Positions 23,718 to 30,253 of a stretch of DNA of 37,685 nucleotides are shown here, piece after piece. The translations under genes and the position numbers were made by a program. The notes beneath the pieces were generated by a model, which saw only the letters and a list, made by a program, of their open reading frames with translations, was not told the DNA's origin and ran no database searches. This DNA comes from CAZEAN01 sp964510225 (lineage in GTDB: Bacteria > Planctomycetota > Planctomycetia > Isosphaerales > Isosphaeraceae): contig CAZEAN010000058.1 in NCBI GenBank assembly GCA_964510225.1, forward strand, positions 1 to 37,685, written 5' to 3'. Numbering within the stretch: the stretch's first letter is position 1; the number at the start of each line of letters is the position of its first letter.

Positions 23718-24119
23718 ATGGCAAGTCGGACGGGACTTAGTGATGCCGAGATGGAGGTCTTGAAAACACTCTGGGAACAGGGGCCAGCAACGATCCGCGA
23801 GATTAATCAGGTGTTGTCTGAACGAGGAAAGAAGTGGGCCTATACCACAGTGGCGACTCTCTTACATCGGCTTCAGAGCAAGCAGGCGGTGAAGACTGAT
23901 TCCACCACACCGCCACATGTTTACCAAGCCGCACGGACGCGAAGTGACTTGCTCGGGGAGCAGCTAGAGGCAGCAGCAAATGAATTCTGCGATGGGAAAG
24001 CAGCGCCACTTGTTCTGAGTCTTGTACAGTCGAATCGGTTTACTGCCGAGGAATTGGCGAGATTCCGGCAGTTGATCGACAAACTTAGCAAGGATGTCGA
24101 AGAGAGGCCAGGAACTTGA
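23718..24119 (+). CDS. blaI: BlaI/MecI-family transcriptional repressor
   Basis: 133 residues, the normal size. The winged-helix segment MEVLKTLWEQGPATIREINQ (with WAYTTVATLLHRLQSKQAV as recognition helix and wing) is typical; a C-terminal dimerisation region follows (FTAEELARFRQLIDKL). BlaI proteins bind dyad operators as dimers and are cleaved when the partner M56 peptidase senses a signal. The ATG at 23718 has GGGGAAG upstream; the family start matches. The partner peptidase gene follows after 65 bases, and a matching operator lies upstream, so the pair is autoregulated. The name reflects the family only; no beta-lactamase is nearby. Confidence 0.9.
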   Translation: MASRTGLSDAEMEVLKTLWEQGPATIREINQVLSERGKKWAYTTVATLLHRLQSKQAVKTDSTTPPHVYQAARTRSDLLGEQLEAAANEFCDGKAAPLVLSLVQSNRFTAEELARFRQLIDKLSKDVEERPGT

Positions 24120-24184
24120 TTGGCCAGTGCTTTTGAAGAACCAGGAAGAACAACGGGATTCCCACAAGGCAGGAGACGACGCGG

Positions 24185-26251
24185 ATGTTGGGCTGGATTA
24201 TTGAAACAACGATTATCGTTGCACTCCTCGTCTTGGTGGCATTAATAGTCAGTAGGAGTCACCGAATTCGTCCAGCTACGAAGCATGTGTTCTGGTTAGT
24301 GGCACTCCTGAAGCTTTTTGTTCCGCCTGTGATCAATTGGCCTTTGTCCTTCGACATGTCCTCCGGGAGTGACAACATAAGAATGGAATCGGGCCTAACA
24401 GCTCAAGATCTGGCACTAGAGTTTGAACCAGATCACTGCGGTGACATCTCCGTTGCGACACAAGTGATAGGTATTGAGCAGAACACGATCCAATCGGAAA
24501 CTGCTGTAGTCAGCATCGTTCGTGGAACCTCCGAACCGGATCATACAAATCTGCCCGAGATTCCACACTCCGAGCGGTCAACAGATTCTCAGGAACCCTC
24601 TCTAACGTTCGAGGGCCTCGAGGAGTGGGTGATCAGAGGATGGTTTGTAGTCTCGGTAGCCTTGGCAGTTGTACAGCTAGTTCGAGTTGTTCGTTTCCAG
24701 TCTCTGTTACAACAACGAGAGGGAGCACCGGCCTGGCTAATCAACGAAGCTGTACAGATCGGAAAGAAGATCGGTGTTCCAGTACCCCAAGTGTCCTTAG
24801 TCCCTCGCCTTGGGACTCCCTTGATCTGGTGCTTTGGACGACCCCATCTTTTCGTACCGACAAGCCTGGTAAAGTCACTCAGCGCTGATCGTTGGCGTGG
24901 GATTCTAGCCCATGAACTCGCTCATCTCAAGCGTGGTGACCATTGGGTGAATCGCCTCGAGTTGATTGCCGGCATTCTCTGGTGGTGGAACCCGCTGTAC
25001 TGGCTGATTCGTTCTCGGCTCAATGCAGAGGCTGAATTGGCTTGTGATGCGCATGTGATCTCGACACTACCCCGTGATCGAGTCGTCTACGCCGAAGTCT
25101 TGTACCAGATTGGTGCAGCATTTTCCACGATCCCGTCGACTGCACCTGCGTTGGGTGTTGGTGGTACGGGCCAATTCTTCGAGAGGAGATTGACGATGAT
25201 TCTTCGTGACCACGTTTCATGCCAACCATCAAGACTGTCCTTGCTCTGTGTAGCATTGCTGATTCTATTGTCGTTTCCTTCATGGACTGCAGCCAAACCG
25301 TTCCTGTCAAGCAGCACTACACATGATCCTCTTGAGTTCTCCGTTGCCCAGGAGCCAGCGAAGATCAAGCAGGAAGTTCTTAATGAGGACTCTGACAAGG
25401 GTTCAGTAGCACAAGTTGTCCGCCAAGCCAAGGAAGAGATTGAGATTGAGGTCGAGGGCAAGGGCAAGGGCAAGGATCAAGAAGCGGTCATCGGCGCTCA
25501 GGTAGAAGCGAAGATAAATGCACTTCAAGAAAAGCTCGAAGATAAAGTCGGTCCCGAGTTCGAGAAGAAGATGAAGGAGCAATTTGGCCCACACTCCAAG
25601 TTTGCCAAGCAGATGGAAACAATCGGCAAGGAGATTGAGGCTGAGTTCGGTCCCGAGTTCGAGAAGAAGATGAGGGAGCAATTTGGCCCAGACTCCGAGT
25701 TTGCCAAGCAGATAGAGGAATTCACCAAGCAGATGGAAGTGTTTGGTAAAGAGATGGAAGTGTTCGGTAAAGAGATGGAAGAGCAGTTCGAGGCCGAGAT
25801 GGAGATCGAGATCGACCTTGGCGATTCCCAAGACGAAGCTGAAGAAGGGCAGCAGCACCAATCAGTTCGAGTAGTCGGTGAGGTGGCCCAATCGAAACCA
25901 AGTGCTGAGGTCGAATCAGCGCGGCAATTCCTTGGACTCGCTGAAGCTCGCCTGCGATTGACAGAGCAGATGAGTAAGCTCGGGGAGGTCGACCGTAAGC
26001 AACTTGAGGCCGACCGTAAGGCGTTAGCACTTGCAAAAGCACGAGTCGCCAACGCTCTGCGCAACAGTAAGGTGGCTCGTCAGAAGCTAGAAGAAGCCCA
26101 GGACCGGGTCGAACAGGTGGGTCAGGTCCAGGTCAAGAAAAAAGAAGAGGGTACTCAGTCGGAGCAACGGATCGAAGAGCTTGAAGCAACCATCAAGAAA
26201 CTTCTAAAAGAAGTGCAAGCATTGCAAGATCGAGATAAATTAAGTAAATAA
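24185..26251 (+). CDS. M56 (BlaR1-like) membrane metallopeptidase with long coiled-coil tail
   Basis: 688 residues. Hydrophobic helices lie at about 5-23, 33-50, 150-168 and 345-362. The gluzincin motif HELAH is at 243-247, with the third ligand Glu likely in AEAELACD (281-288). BlaR1-type proteins transmit an outside signal and cut a BlaI partner, here the upstream gene. Unlike true BlaR1 there is no penicillin-binding sensor. Instead residues about 375-688 are highly charged and helical, with imperfect repeats such as GPEFEKKMKEQFGP and KEMEVFG, forming a long coiled coil. What it senses is unknown. The gene ends just before a strong terminator. Confidence 0.88.
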   Translation: MLGWIIETTIIVALLVLVALIVSRSHRIRPATKHVFWLVALLKLFVPPVINWPLSFDMSSGSDNIRMESGLTAQDLALEFEPDHCGDISVATQVIGIEQNTIQSETAVVSIVRGTSEPDHTNLPEIPHSERSTDSQEPSLTFEGLEEWVIRGWFVVSVALAVVQLVRVVRFQSLLQQREGAPAWLINEAVQIGKKIGVPVPQVSLVPRLGTPLIWCFGRPHLFVPTSLVKSLSADRWRGILAHELAHLKRGDHWVNRLELIAGILWWWNPLYWLIRSRLNAEAELACDAHVISTLPRDRVVYAEVLYQIGAAFSTIPSTAPALGVGGTGQFFERRLTMILRDHVSCQPSRLSLLCVALLILLSFPSWTAAKPFLSSSTTHDPLEFSVAQEPAKIKQEVLNEDSDKGSVAQVVRQAKEEIEIEVEGKGKGKDQEAVIGAQVEAKINALQEKLEDKVGPEFEKKMKEQFGPHSKFAKQMETIGKEIEAEFGPEFEKKMREQFGPDSEFAKQIEEFTKQMEVFGKEMEVFGKEMEEQFEAEMEIEIDLGDSQDEAEEGQQHQSVRVVGEVAQSKPSAEVESARQFLGLAEARLRLTEQMSKLGEVDRKQLEADRKALALAKARVANALRNSKVARQKLEEAQDRVEQVGQVQVKKKEEGTQSEQRIEELEATIKKLLKEVQALQDRDKLSK

Positions 26252-26289
26252 CTATTAAAATACAAAAATTACACGTATATGATAATTGG

Positions 26290-26328
26290 CCTCCTTACTA
26301 TGTTCAGTGAGGAGGTCTCTTTTGTTTT
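26290..26328 (+). terminator. Rho-independent terminator of blaI-M56 operon
   Basis: A 10-bp stem CCTCCTTACT/AGTGAGGAGG (one T-G pair) with a 6-base loop, followed by TCTCTTTTGTTTT, 38 bases after the peptidase stop. Confidence 0.9.
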
Positions 26329-26441
26329 AGATCTTGTAATGGATTTAGCTAATAAGTCGTGAGCCGGTGCTGAATACCTGATAAGTAAACGCAATCACGA
26401 TCTGGAGGCTCTTGCCACGAGGCCACGCGATCGATGGAGGA

Positions 26442-26509
26442 TTACAGGTCCCGGACTCGAACCGGGGTTCCAGCCTTATGAGGGCCAGTCGAGCACCTGC
26501 CCACCTGTA
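26442..26509 (-). tRNA. tRNA with anticodon CAT (Met/Ile2-like), short D region
   Basis: Acceptor TACAGGT/ACCTGTA and T-arm CCCGG-TTCGAGT-CCGGG are perfect; the anticodon loop is CTCATAA (CAT). The D region is about 5 bases short and forms at best a 3-bp stem, and position 8 is not U. Total length is 68, so it may be an aberrant or decaying tRNA. Last of the 15-gene array. Confidence 0.6.
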
Positions 26510-26521
26510 TGTTGATAGGAG

Positions 26522-26593
26522 CGGCCCGTGCGGGAATCGAACCCAGCGTTGCCGGCGTGAAAAACCGGTGTCCTGCCATTAGACGAACGAGCC
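26522..26593 (-). tRNA. tRNA-Glu(TTC)
   Basis: Acceptor GGCTCGT/ACGGGCC, anticodon stem CCGGT/GCCGG with loop TTTTCAC, T-arm CTGGG-TTCGATT-CCCGC, G73 as usual for Glu. Confidence 0.92.
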
Positions 26594-26624
26594 TTCAAGT
26601 GATTGGATCGTCAGTGATTCCAGG

Positions 26625-26711
26625 TGCGCCGAGCAGGAGTCGAACCTGCAGAGCCCGAAGACAGGCAGGGAGGATTACAGCCTCTTGGGTCCACCAATAC
26701 CCAGCCGACGC
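26625..26711 (-). tRNA. tRNA-Tyr(GTA)
   Basis: Acceptor GCGTCGG/TCGGCGC, anticodon stem GAGG/CCTC with loop CTGTAAT (GTA), long variable arm CCTGCCTGTCTTCGGGCTC, T-arm GCAGG-TTCGACT-CCTGC, A73 followed by encoded CC. Class II with 87 bases, as expected for bacterial Tyr. Confidence 0.88.
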
Positions 26712-26739
26712 AGCTCATTCTTCCGATCACTCGGAAGAG

Positions 26740-26813
26740 TCGCACGAGAGGGATTCGAACCCCCAACCGCCAGACCCTCAGTCTGACCGCTCTGCCAATT
26801 GGCGCACCGTGCG
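26740..26813 (-). tRNA. tRNA with anticodon GAG (Leu) on a class I body
   Basis: Acceptor CGCACGG/TCGTGCG, anticodon stem TCAGA/TCTGG with loop CTGAGGG (GAG), T-loop TTCGAAT, A73. Leu tRNAs in bacteria carry a long variable arm; this one has a short one. Either the isotype is unusual or the anticodon has changed. Confidence 0.82.
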
Positions 26814-26824
26814 TTCTTGTGTAG

Positions 26825-26899
26825 CGTCCCCGCCGGGATTTGAACCCGGGATCTCCACCTTGACAGGGTGGCGAGCACTCCTGGCTGCTCCACGAGGAC
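26825..26899 (-). tRNA. tRNA-Asp(GTC)
   Basis: Acceptor GTCCTCG/CGGGGAC, anticodon stem CCACC/GGTGG with loop CTGTCAA, T-arm CCGGG-TTCAAAT-CCCGG, G73 as expected for Asp. Confidence 0.92.
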
Positions 26900-26932
26900 A
26901 GCGATCTTGGTAATAATCCTTGTGTGTACCGA

Positions 26933-27006
26933 TCGCTCGGGCGGGAGTCGAACCCACAGCATCACTGATTCTAAGTCAGTGTGGTCTGCCAGTTGCCTAC
27001 CGAGCG
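26933..27006 (-). tRNA. tRNA with anticodon TAG (Leu) on a class I body
   Basis: Acceptor CGCTCGG/CCGAGCG perfect, anticodon stem ACTGA/TCAGT with loop CTTAGAA (TAG), T-arm GTGGG-TTCGACT-CCCGC, A73. As with the GAG tRNA next to it, the long variable arm typical of Leu is missing. Confidence 0.85.
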
Positions 27007-27018
27007 TTACAGGTTGAG

Positions 27019-27089
27019 TGGACTCACCGGGAGTTGCACCCGGATCTCCGGTTTGCAAGACCGGTATCCTCCTCTTGAACGATGAGCCC
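27019..27089 (-). tRNA. tRNA-Ala(TGC), variant T-loop
   Basis: Acceptor GGGCTCA/TGAGTCC, anticodon stem CCGGT/ACCGG with loop CTTGCAA, T-stem CCGGG/CCCGG with loop TGCAACT instead of TTCRANY, so the invariant T54-T55 pair is changed. The acceptor lacks an obvious G3-U70, the usual alanine identity element. Confidence 0.8.
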
Positions 27090-27139
27090 GAATCGCTGCT
27101 TGAGGTTCACCCTGACTAGTTATCCTTCAAGTCAACGAG

Positions 27140-27211
27140 CACTCCCTCAAGGTTTTGAACCCTGACCAACCGGGTTGGAGCCGGCCGTGCTTCCTATTAC
27201 ACCAAGGGAGT
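27140..27211 (-). tRNA. tRNA-Trp(CCA)
   Basis: Acceptor ACTCCCT/AGGGAGT perfect, anticodon stem GCCGG/CCGGT with loop CTCCAAC, T-loop TTCAAAA, G73 as usual for Trp in bacteria. Confidence 0.85.
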
Positions 27212-27254
27212 TCCGATCACTACACCATCAGATAGAGGTGTCTTGCGTGATGAG

Positions 27255-27328
27255 TTCCGGGGGTTGGAATCGAACCAACGCCTCCTGGTTCAAAGCCAGG
27301 AATTGCTACCAACAGCAACCACCCCAGA
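27255..27328 (-). tRNA. tRNA-Gln(TTG)
   Basis: Acceptor TCTGGGG/CCCCGGA, anticodon stem CCTGG/CCAGG with loop CTTTGAA, T-arm GTTGG-TTCGATT-CCAAC. U1-A72 fits Gln. Confidence 0.92.
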
Positions 27329-27337
27329 ATTAGGAAG

Positions 27338-27409
27338 CTCCGGTGGGAGGACTCGAACCTCCAATCATCGGCTTAACAGGCCGCCGCCCTACCATTGGGC
27401 CACACCGGA
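27338..27409 (-). tRNA. tRNA-Asn(GTT)
   Basis: Acceptor TCCGGTG/CACCGGA perfect, D-arm GCCC-AATGGTA-GGGC, anticodon loop CTGTTAA, T-arm GGAGG-TTCGAGT-CCTCC, G73 as expected. Confidence 0.92.
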
Positions 27410-27435
27410 ACAAAGTCCGACCAGAGTAGGCCGAG

Positions 27436-27510
27436 TCGGGATGGCTGGATTCGAACCAGCGATCTCCTGCTCCCAAGGCAGGTGGGGTGGCCAGACTCCC
27501 CCACATCCCG
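27436..27510 (-). tRNA. tRNA-Pro(TGG)
   Basis: Acceptor CGGGATG/CATCCCG perfect with the C1-G72 pair typical of Pro, anticodon stem CCTGC/GCAGG with loop CTTGGGA (TGG plus G37), T-arm GCTGG-TTCGAAT-CCAGC, A73. Confidence 0.93.
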
Positions 27511-27516
27511 ATTCAA

Positions 27517-27587
27517 TGCGCCCGATGGGATTTGAACCCATACTTCCGCCATGGCAAGACAGTACGCTGCCGTTACGTCACGGGCGC
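27517..27587 (-). tRNA. tRNA-Gly(GCC)
   Basis: Acceptor GCGCCCG/CGGGCGC perfect, anticodon loop TTGCCAT in a stem CTGTC/GGCGG with two U-G pairs, T-arm ATGGG-TTCAAAT-CCCAT. Discriminator A where bacterial Gly usually has U. Confidence 0.88.
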
Positions 27588-27619
27588 AAAATGTTGTTGT
27601 TGGTTTTCAAAGAACGGAG

Positions 27620-27691
27620 AGCACCGGGCGGGAGTCGAACCCGCGTTGCCGCGTTACGAGGGCGGTATCCTGGCCGCTGAACGACCGGTGC
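27620..27691 (-). tRNA. tRNA with anticodon CGT (Thr)
   Basis: Acceptor GCACCGG/CCGGTGC perfect, T-arm GCGGG-TTCGACT-CCCGC. The anticodon loop CTCGTAA reads CGT, but the 31-39 pair is C-C, and the D-arm (TCGTTCAGCGGCCAGGATA) is of the Asp/Glu type. This could be an Asp/Glu-type body with a changed anticodon. Confidence 0.83.
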
Positions 27692-27718
27692 AGATGGATT
27701 TCTGCAGGGCGATGCTGA

Positions 27719-27791
27719 TGGGATCGGAGGGAGTCGAACCCTCACCATTCTGGTTAAGAGCCAGATGTGCTGCCGATAACACCTCGATCCC
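27719..27791 (-). tRNA. tRNA-Lys(CTT)
   Basis: Acceptor GGGATCG/CGATCCC perfect, anticodon stem TCTGG/CCAGA with loop CTCTTAA, T-arm GAGGG-TTCGACT-CCCTC, A73. Confidence 0.93.
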
Positions 27792-27827
27792 TTCGTTGAA
27801 CCATGAACGCAAGCAATGAGCGCAGAG

Positions 27828-27899
27828 TGGGCTGGGGAGCGCTCGAATCTCCGTCTCCCGGGCTTCAACCGGACGCTACACCATCTCAGCTACCAGCCC
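27828..27899 (-). tRNA. tRNA-Phe(GAA)
   Basis: Acceptor GGGCTGG/CCAGCCC perfect, anticodon stem TCCGG/CCGGG with loop TTGAAGC, T-loop TTCGAGC with one weak T-stem pair, A73. It is the first gene of the minus-strand array. Confidence 0.88.
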
Positions 27900-27902
27900 C
27901 TC

Positions 27903-27947
27903 ACCAAAAGAAAGGCCCAGTGTCGTCAGGTAGCGACACCGGGCCTT
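27903..27947 (-). terminator. Intrinsic terminator immediately upstream of the tRNA array
   Basis: A 14-bp stem from AAGGCCC...GTGTCG to CGACAC...GGGCCTT with an 8-base loop. The single odd pair is G-U on the minus strand but A-C on the plus strand, and the minus strand continues TTTCTTTT. It is therefore oriented minus and lies only a few bases before the tRNA-Phe 5' end. Confidence 0.8.
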
Positions 27948-28302
27948 GGTGCAATTCTTTGCAACTGGCTCCGATGTCAGGGGCTTTTCCAACCGTTGCC
28001 CAGCGTGAGGGGGTAAAACGCATTACTCCCACTCGGCTCCGGCCTTGGTTGATTTTGTTCCAAGTGCATCGCCACGATCTGCCCCCTTGAACCGTCCTGT
28101 CCCGTACAAAGGTCTGTTCAAATGGTTTCGTTCCACACTGTACAGCATCCTAGACGCCCAACCCTCAAGAGATGTTCGCGGGTTCTCCAAAAATCTTCTC
28201 TATGTTTTCGTTCTCCGTGATCGCGCCAGCGGTTCTTGACACTCTGGCATGAGGCGACATAGCATCAAATCCATCTGCTCCGATGGTTTTAAGGAATTCG
28301 TC
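27948..28302. other. Intergenic region upstream of the isochorismatase gene
   Basis: No protein gene is supported. Because a minus-oriented terminator stands at its left end, a short minus-strand transcript (small RNA or leader of the tRNA array) may start here. On the plus strand TTGACA at 28235-28240 with a weak -10 near 28258 is a possible promoter for the isochorismatase-aminotransferase operon. Confidence 0.4.
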
Positions 28303-28974
28303 ATGCCCGTGTTGGATCGGTTTACAGCTCGCGAGGGTGGCCTTCTTGTTGTTGACCTTCAAGAGAAGGTCTTAACGCCGATGCGTTATGGACCACTGGT
28401 CGTCGCGAATGCTCGGAGGCTGGTTGAGGCGGCAGGGCTCCTCTCAGTGCCAGTCTGGGCGACAGAGCAGTATCCGGAAGGACTCGGGCCGACGGTGCCC
28501 GAAATCGCAGAATTGGTTGCCGATCGACCTCCGAAACGGACCTTTCACTGCTTGGGGGCTGAAGGCCTTCTTGAGCAGATCCGTTCGCGAGAGGTCCGAC
28601 ATCTTACCCTCGTCGGAATCGAGACTCATATCTGTGTGGCGCAGACTGCGGTCGAGTTATTGAAACTCGGGTTCGAAGTGCAAGTTCCCGCCGATGCGGT
28701 TGGATCTCGGAATACCTTAGACTGGGAGTTTGGACTTCGGCGCCTTGAGCATGCTGGCGTGGTGGTATCAACGACCGAATCAGTTCTCTTCGAATGGACA
28801 GAGACCGCGGCGGCTCCTGGATTCAAGGCAGTCAGTAAACTGGTCCGCGACTTCAAGGCCCCGGAAAAACGCCCGAAGCCATCTAAGTATCAAGGTCGGG
28901 ACACTGATCCCGATGAATCAACGACTCAACCGTCCGACCTCAGAGTCCGATCAACCGAGGAAATCGAATCGTGA
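28303..28974 (+). CDS. Isochorismatase-family cysteine hydrolase
   Basis: 223 residues from the ATG at 28303 (AAGGA upstream). The catalytic triad of the family is visible: Asp18 in VVDLQEK, Lys78 in PPKRTF and Cys111 in GIETHICVAQT. The family hydrolyses amides or vinyl ethers (isochorismate, nicotinamide, peroxyureidoacrylate and others). The YcaC/nicotinamidase-like branch is a better fit than true isochorismatase. The last 40 residues are a charged, probably disordered tail. The stop overlaps the GTG start of the aminotransferase by 4 bases, so the two are translationally coupled and probably act in one pathway. Confidence 0.85.
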   Translation: MPVLDRFTAREGGLLVVDLQEKVLTPMRYGPLVVANARRLVEAAGLLSVPVWATEQYPEGLGPTVPEIAELVADRPPKRTFHCLGAEGLLEQIRSREVRHLTLVGIETHICVAQTAVELLKLGFEVQVPADAVGSRNTLDWEFGLRRLEHAGVVVSTTESVLFEWTETAAAPGFKAVSKLVRDFKAPEKRPKPSKYQGRDTDPDESTTQPSDLRVRSTEEIES

Positions 28975-30179
28975 ACACGCTAAATCCGTCGATCCTGGAG
29001 CCGTCGCCCCGCGTCTTGATGGGGCCTGGACCTTCAAACGTGCCGGCTCGGGTCTTGAGTGCACTCGGAACACCTTTAGTCGGTCACCTCGACCCGGAAT
29101 TCGTGCACGTGATGGATGAAATGCAGGGCCTCCTTCGGCAGGTCTTTCAGACCGAGAATCAGATGACGCTCGCAGTCTCCGGGACTGGTTCTGCCGGGAT
29201 GGAGGCTGTCATCGTGAACCTGGTCGAGCCGGGTGATAAGGTCCTCGTCTGCATCAACGGAGTTTTCGGGGGACGAATGGTCGATGTCGCGACCCGCGCT
29301 GGTGCTGACGTCGCCAAGATAGAACGACCTTGGGGCGAGGTATTCTCTCCGGAAGAAGTTGAGGCGGCGGTTAAAGAGCATCGACCGAAGCTCGTCGGAA
29401 TTGTCCATGCTGAAACCTCAACCGGGGCCCTCCAGCCCGTCGACGAAATCGCTCGGATCGTCCATGACCACGGCGGGATGATTGCGATCGACACCGTCAC
29501 TTCGTTAGCTGGAGTTCCGGTCGAGATCGACGCTTGGGGAATCGATGCGGTCTACTCCGGCACGCAGAAGTGCCTGAGCTGCCCCCCGGGACTAGCACCG
29601 GTTTCGTTTGGTCCTCGGGCGATGGAAGCGATCCAGGCGCGTAAGACCAAGATACAATCTTGGTATCTGGATATGACTATGATTGGGCGCTACTGGGGTT
29701 CCGATCGTGCCTACCACCATACGGCGCCGATCAATATGAACTTTGCCCTCCGAGAGTCCCTGGCAATCATCGTCGAGGAGGGGCTGGAACCTCGGTTTCA
29801 ACGTCATCGACTCAACGGTGAAGCCTTAACTGCGGGTCTTGAGGCGCTCGGATTTACTTATGTGGCAGCGGAAGGACATCGCCTGCCACAACTTCACTGC
29901 GTTCGGTTCCCCGAGGGCGCAGATGACGGAGGGATCAGGAAGCGTTTGCTGAGCGAGTGGAATCTTGAGATTGGCGGTGGGCTTGGTGCATTCAAGGGAA
30001 ATGCGTGGCGCGTTGGCCTCATGGGCCACACATCACGTCGCGAAAATGTCACGTTAGTACTCTCGGCCTTAGAGACGTGCCTCCGTGATTCCGGAGTCTC
30101 AATCGAGCCAGGAGTCGCTCTTGCCGCAGCGGCCGGCGTTTACTCTCATTACGCTGCACCCACAGTCGCCGCCGTCTGA
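28971..30179 (+). CDS. Class V aminotransferase, serine/alanine-glyoxylate type
   Basis: 402 residues. The PLP lysine is in VYSGTQKCLSCPPG (Lys200), preceded by the PLP-phosphate region SGTGSAGMEA (70-79) and the cofactor Asp in IAIDTVTSLAG (Asp174). The family moves an amino group from alanine or serine to glyoxylate or pyruvate. The N-terminal GPGPSNVPARVL (18-29) matches the AGXT group. It starts with GTG overlapping the previous stop (GTGA). A strong hairpin follows. Phosphonate (2-aminoethylphosphonate) aminotransferase is a less likely alternative. Confidence 0.88.
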   Translation: MNTLNPSILEPSPRVLMGPGPSNVPARVLSALGTPLVGHLDPEFVHVMDEMQGLLRQVFQTENQMTLAVSGTGSAGMEAVIVNLVEPGDKVLVCINGVFGGRMVDVATRAGADVAKIERPWGEVFSPEEVEAAVKEHRPKLVGIVHAETSTGALQPVDEIARIVHDHGGMIAIDTVTSLAGVPVEIDAWGIDAVYSGTQKCLSCPPGLAPVSFGPRAMEAIQARKTKIQSWYLDMTMIGRYWGSDRAYHHTAPINMNFALRESLAIIVEEGLEPRFQRHRLNGEALTAGLEALGFTYVAAEGHRLPQLHCVRFPEGADDGGIRKRLLSEWNLEIGGGLGAFKGNAWRVGLMGHTSRRENVTLVLSALETCLRDSGVSIEPGVALAAAAGVYSHYAAPTVAAV

Positions 30180-30201
30180 GTTCAATCGTTATTGCTCATT
30201 T

Positions 30202-30238
30202 CTGATCTCACCTTCGAATTAATCGAAGGTGAGATCAG
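30202..30238. terminator. Bidirectional terminator between convergent genes
   Basis: A 16-bp perfect stem, CTGATCTCACCTTCGA with TCGAAGGTGAGATCAG, and a 5-base loop, lies between the aminotransferase and CRTAC gene stops. Confidence 0.85.
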
Positions 30239-30253
30239 CATCCTAATAGTGCA

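Noticed and set aside
26509..28090. Several plus- and minus-strand frames of 60-145 codons across the tRNA array
   Set aside because: They read through tRNA genes; the repeated residues in them only reflect T-arm sequences.
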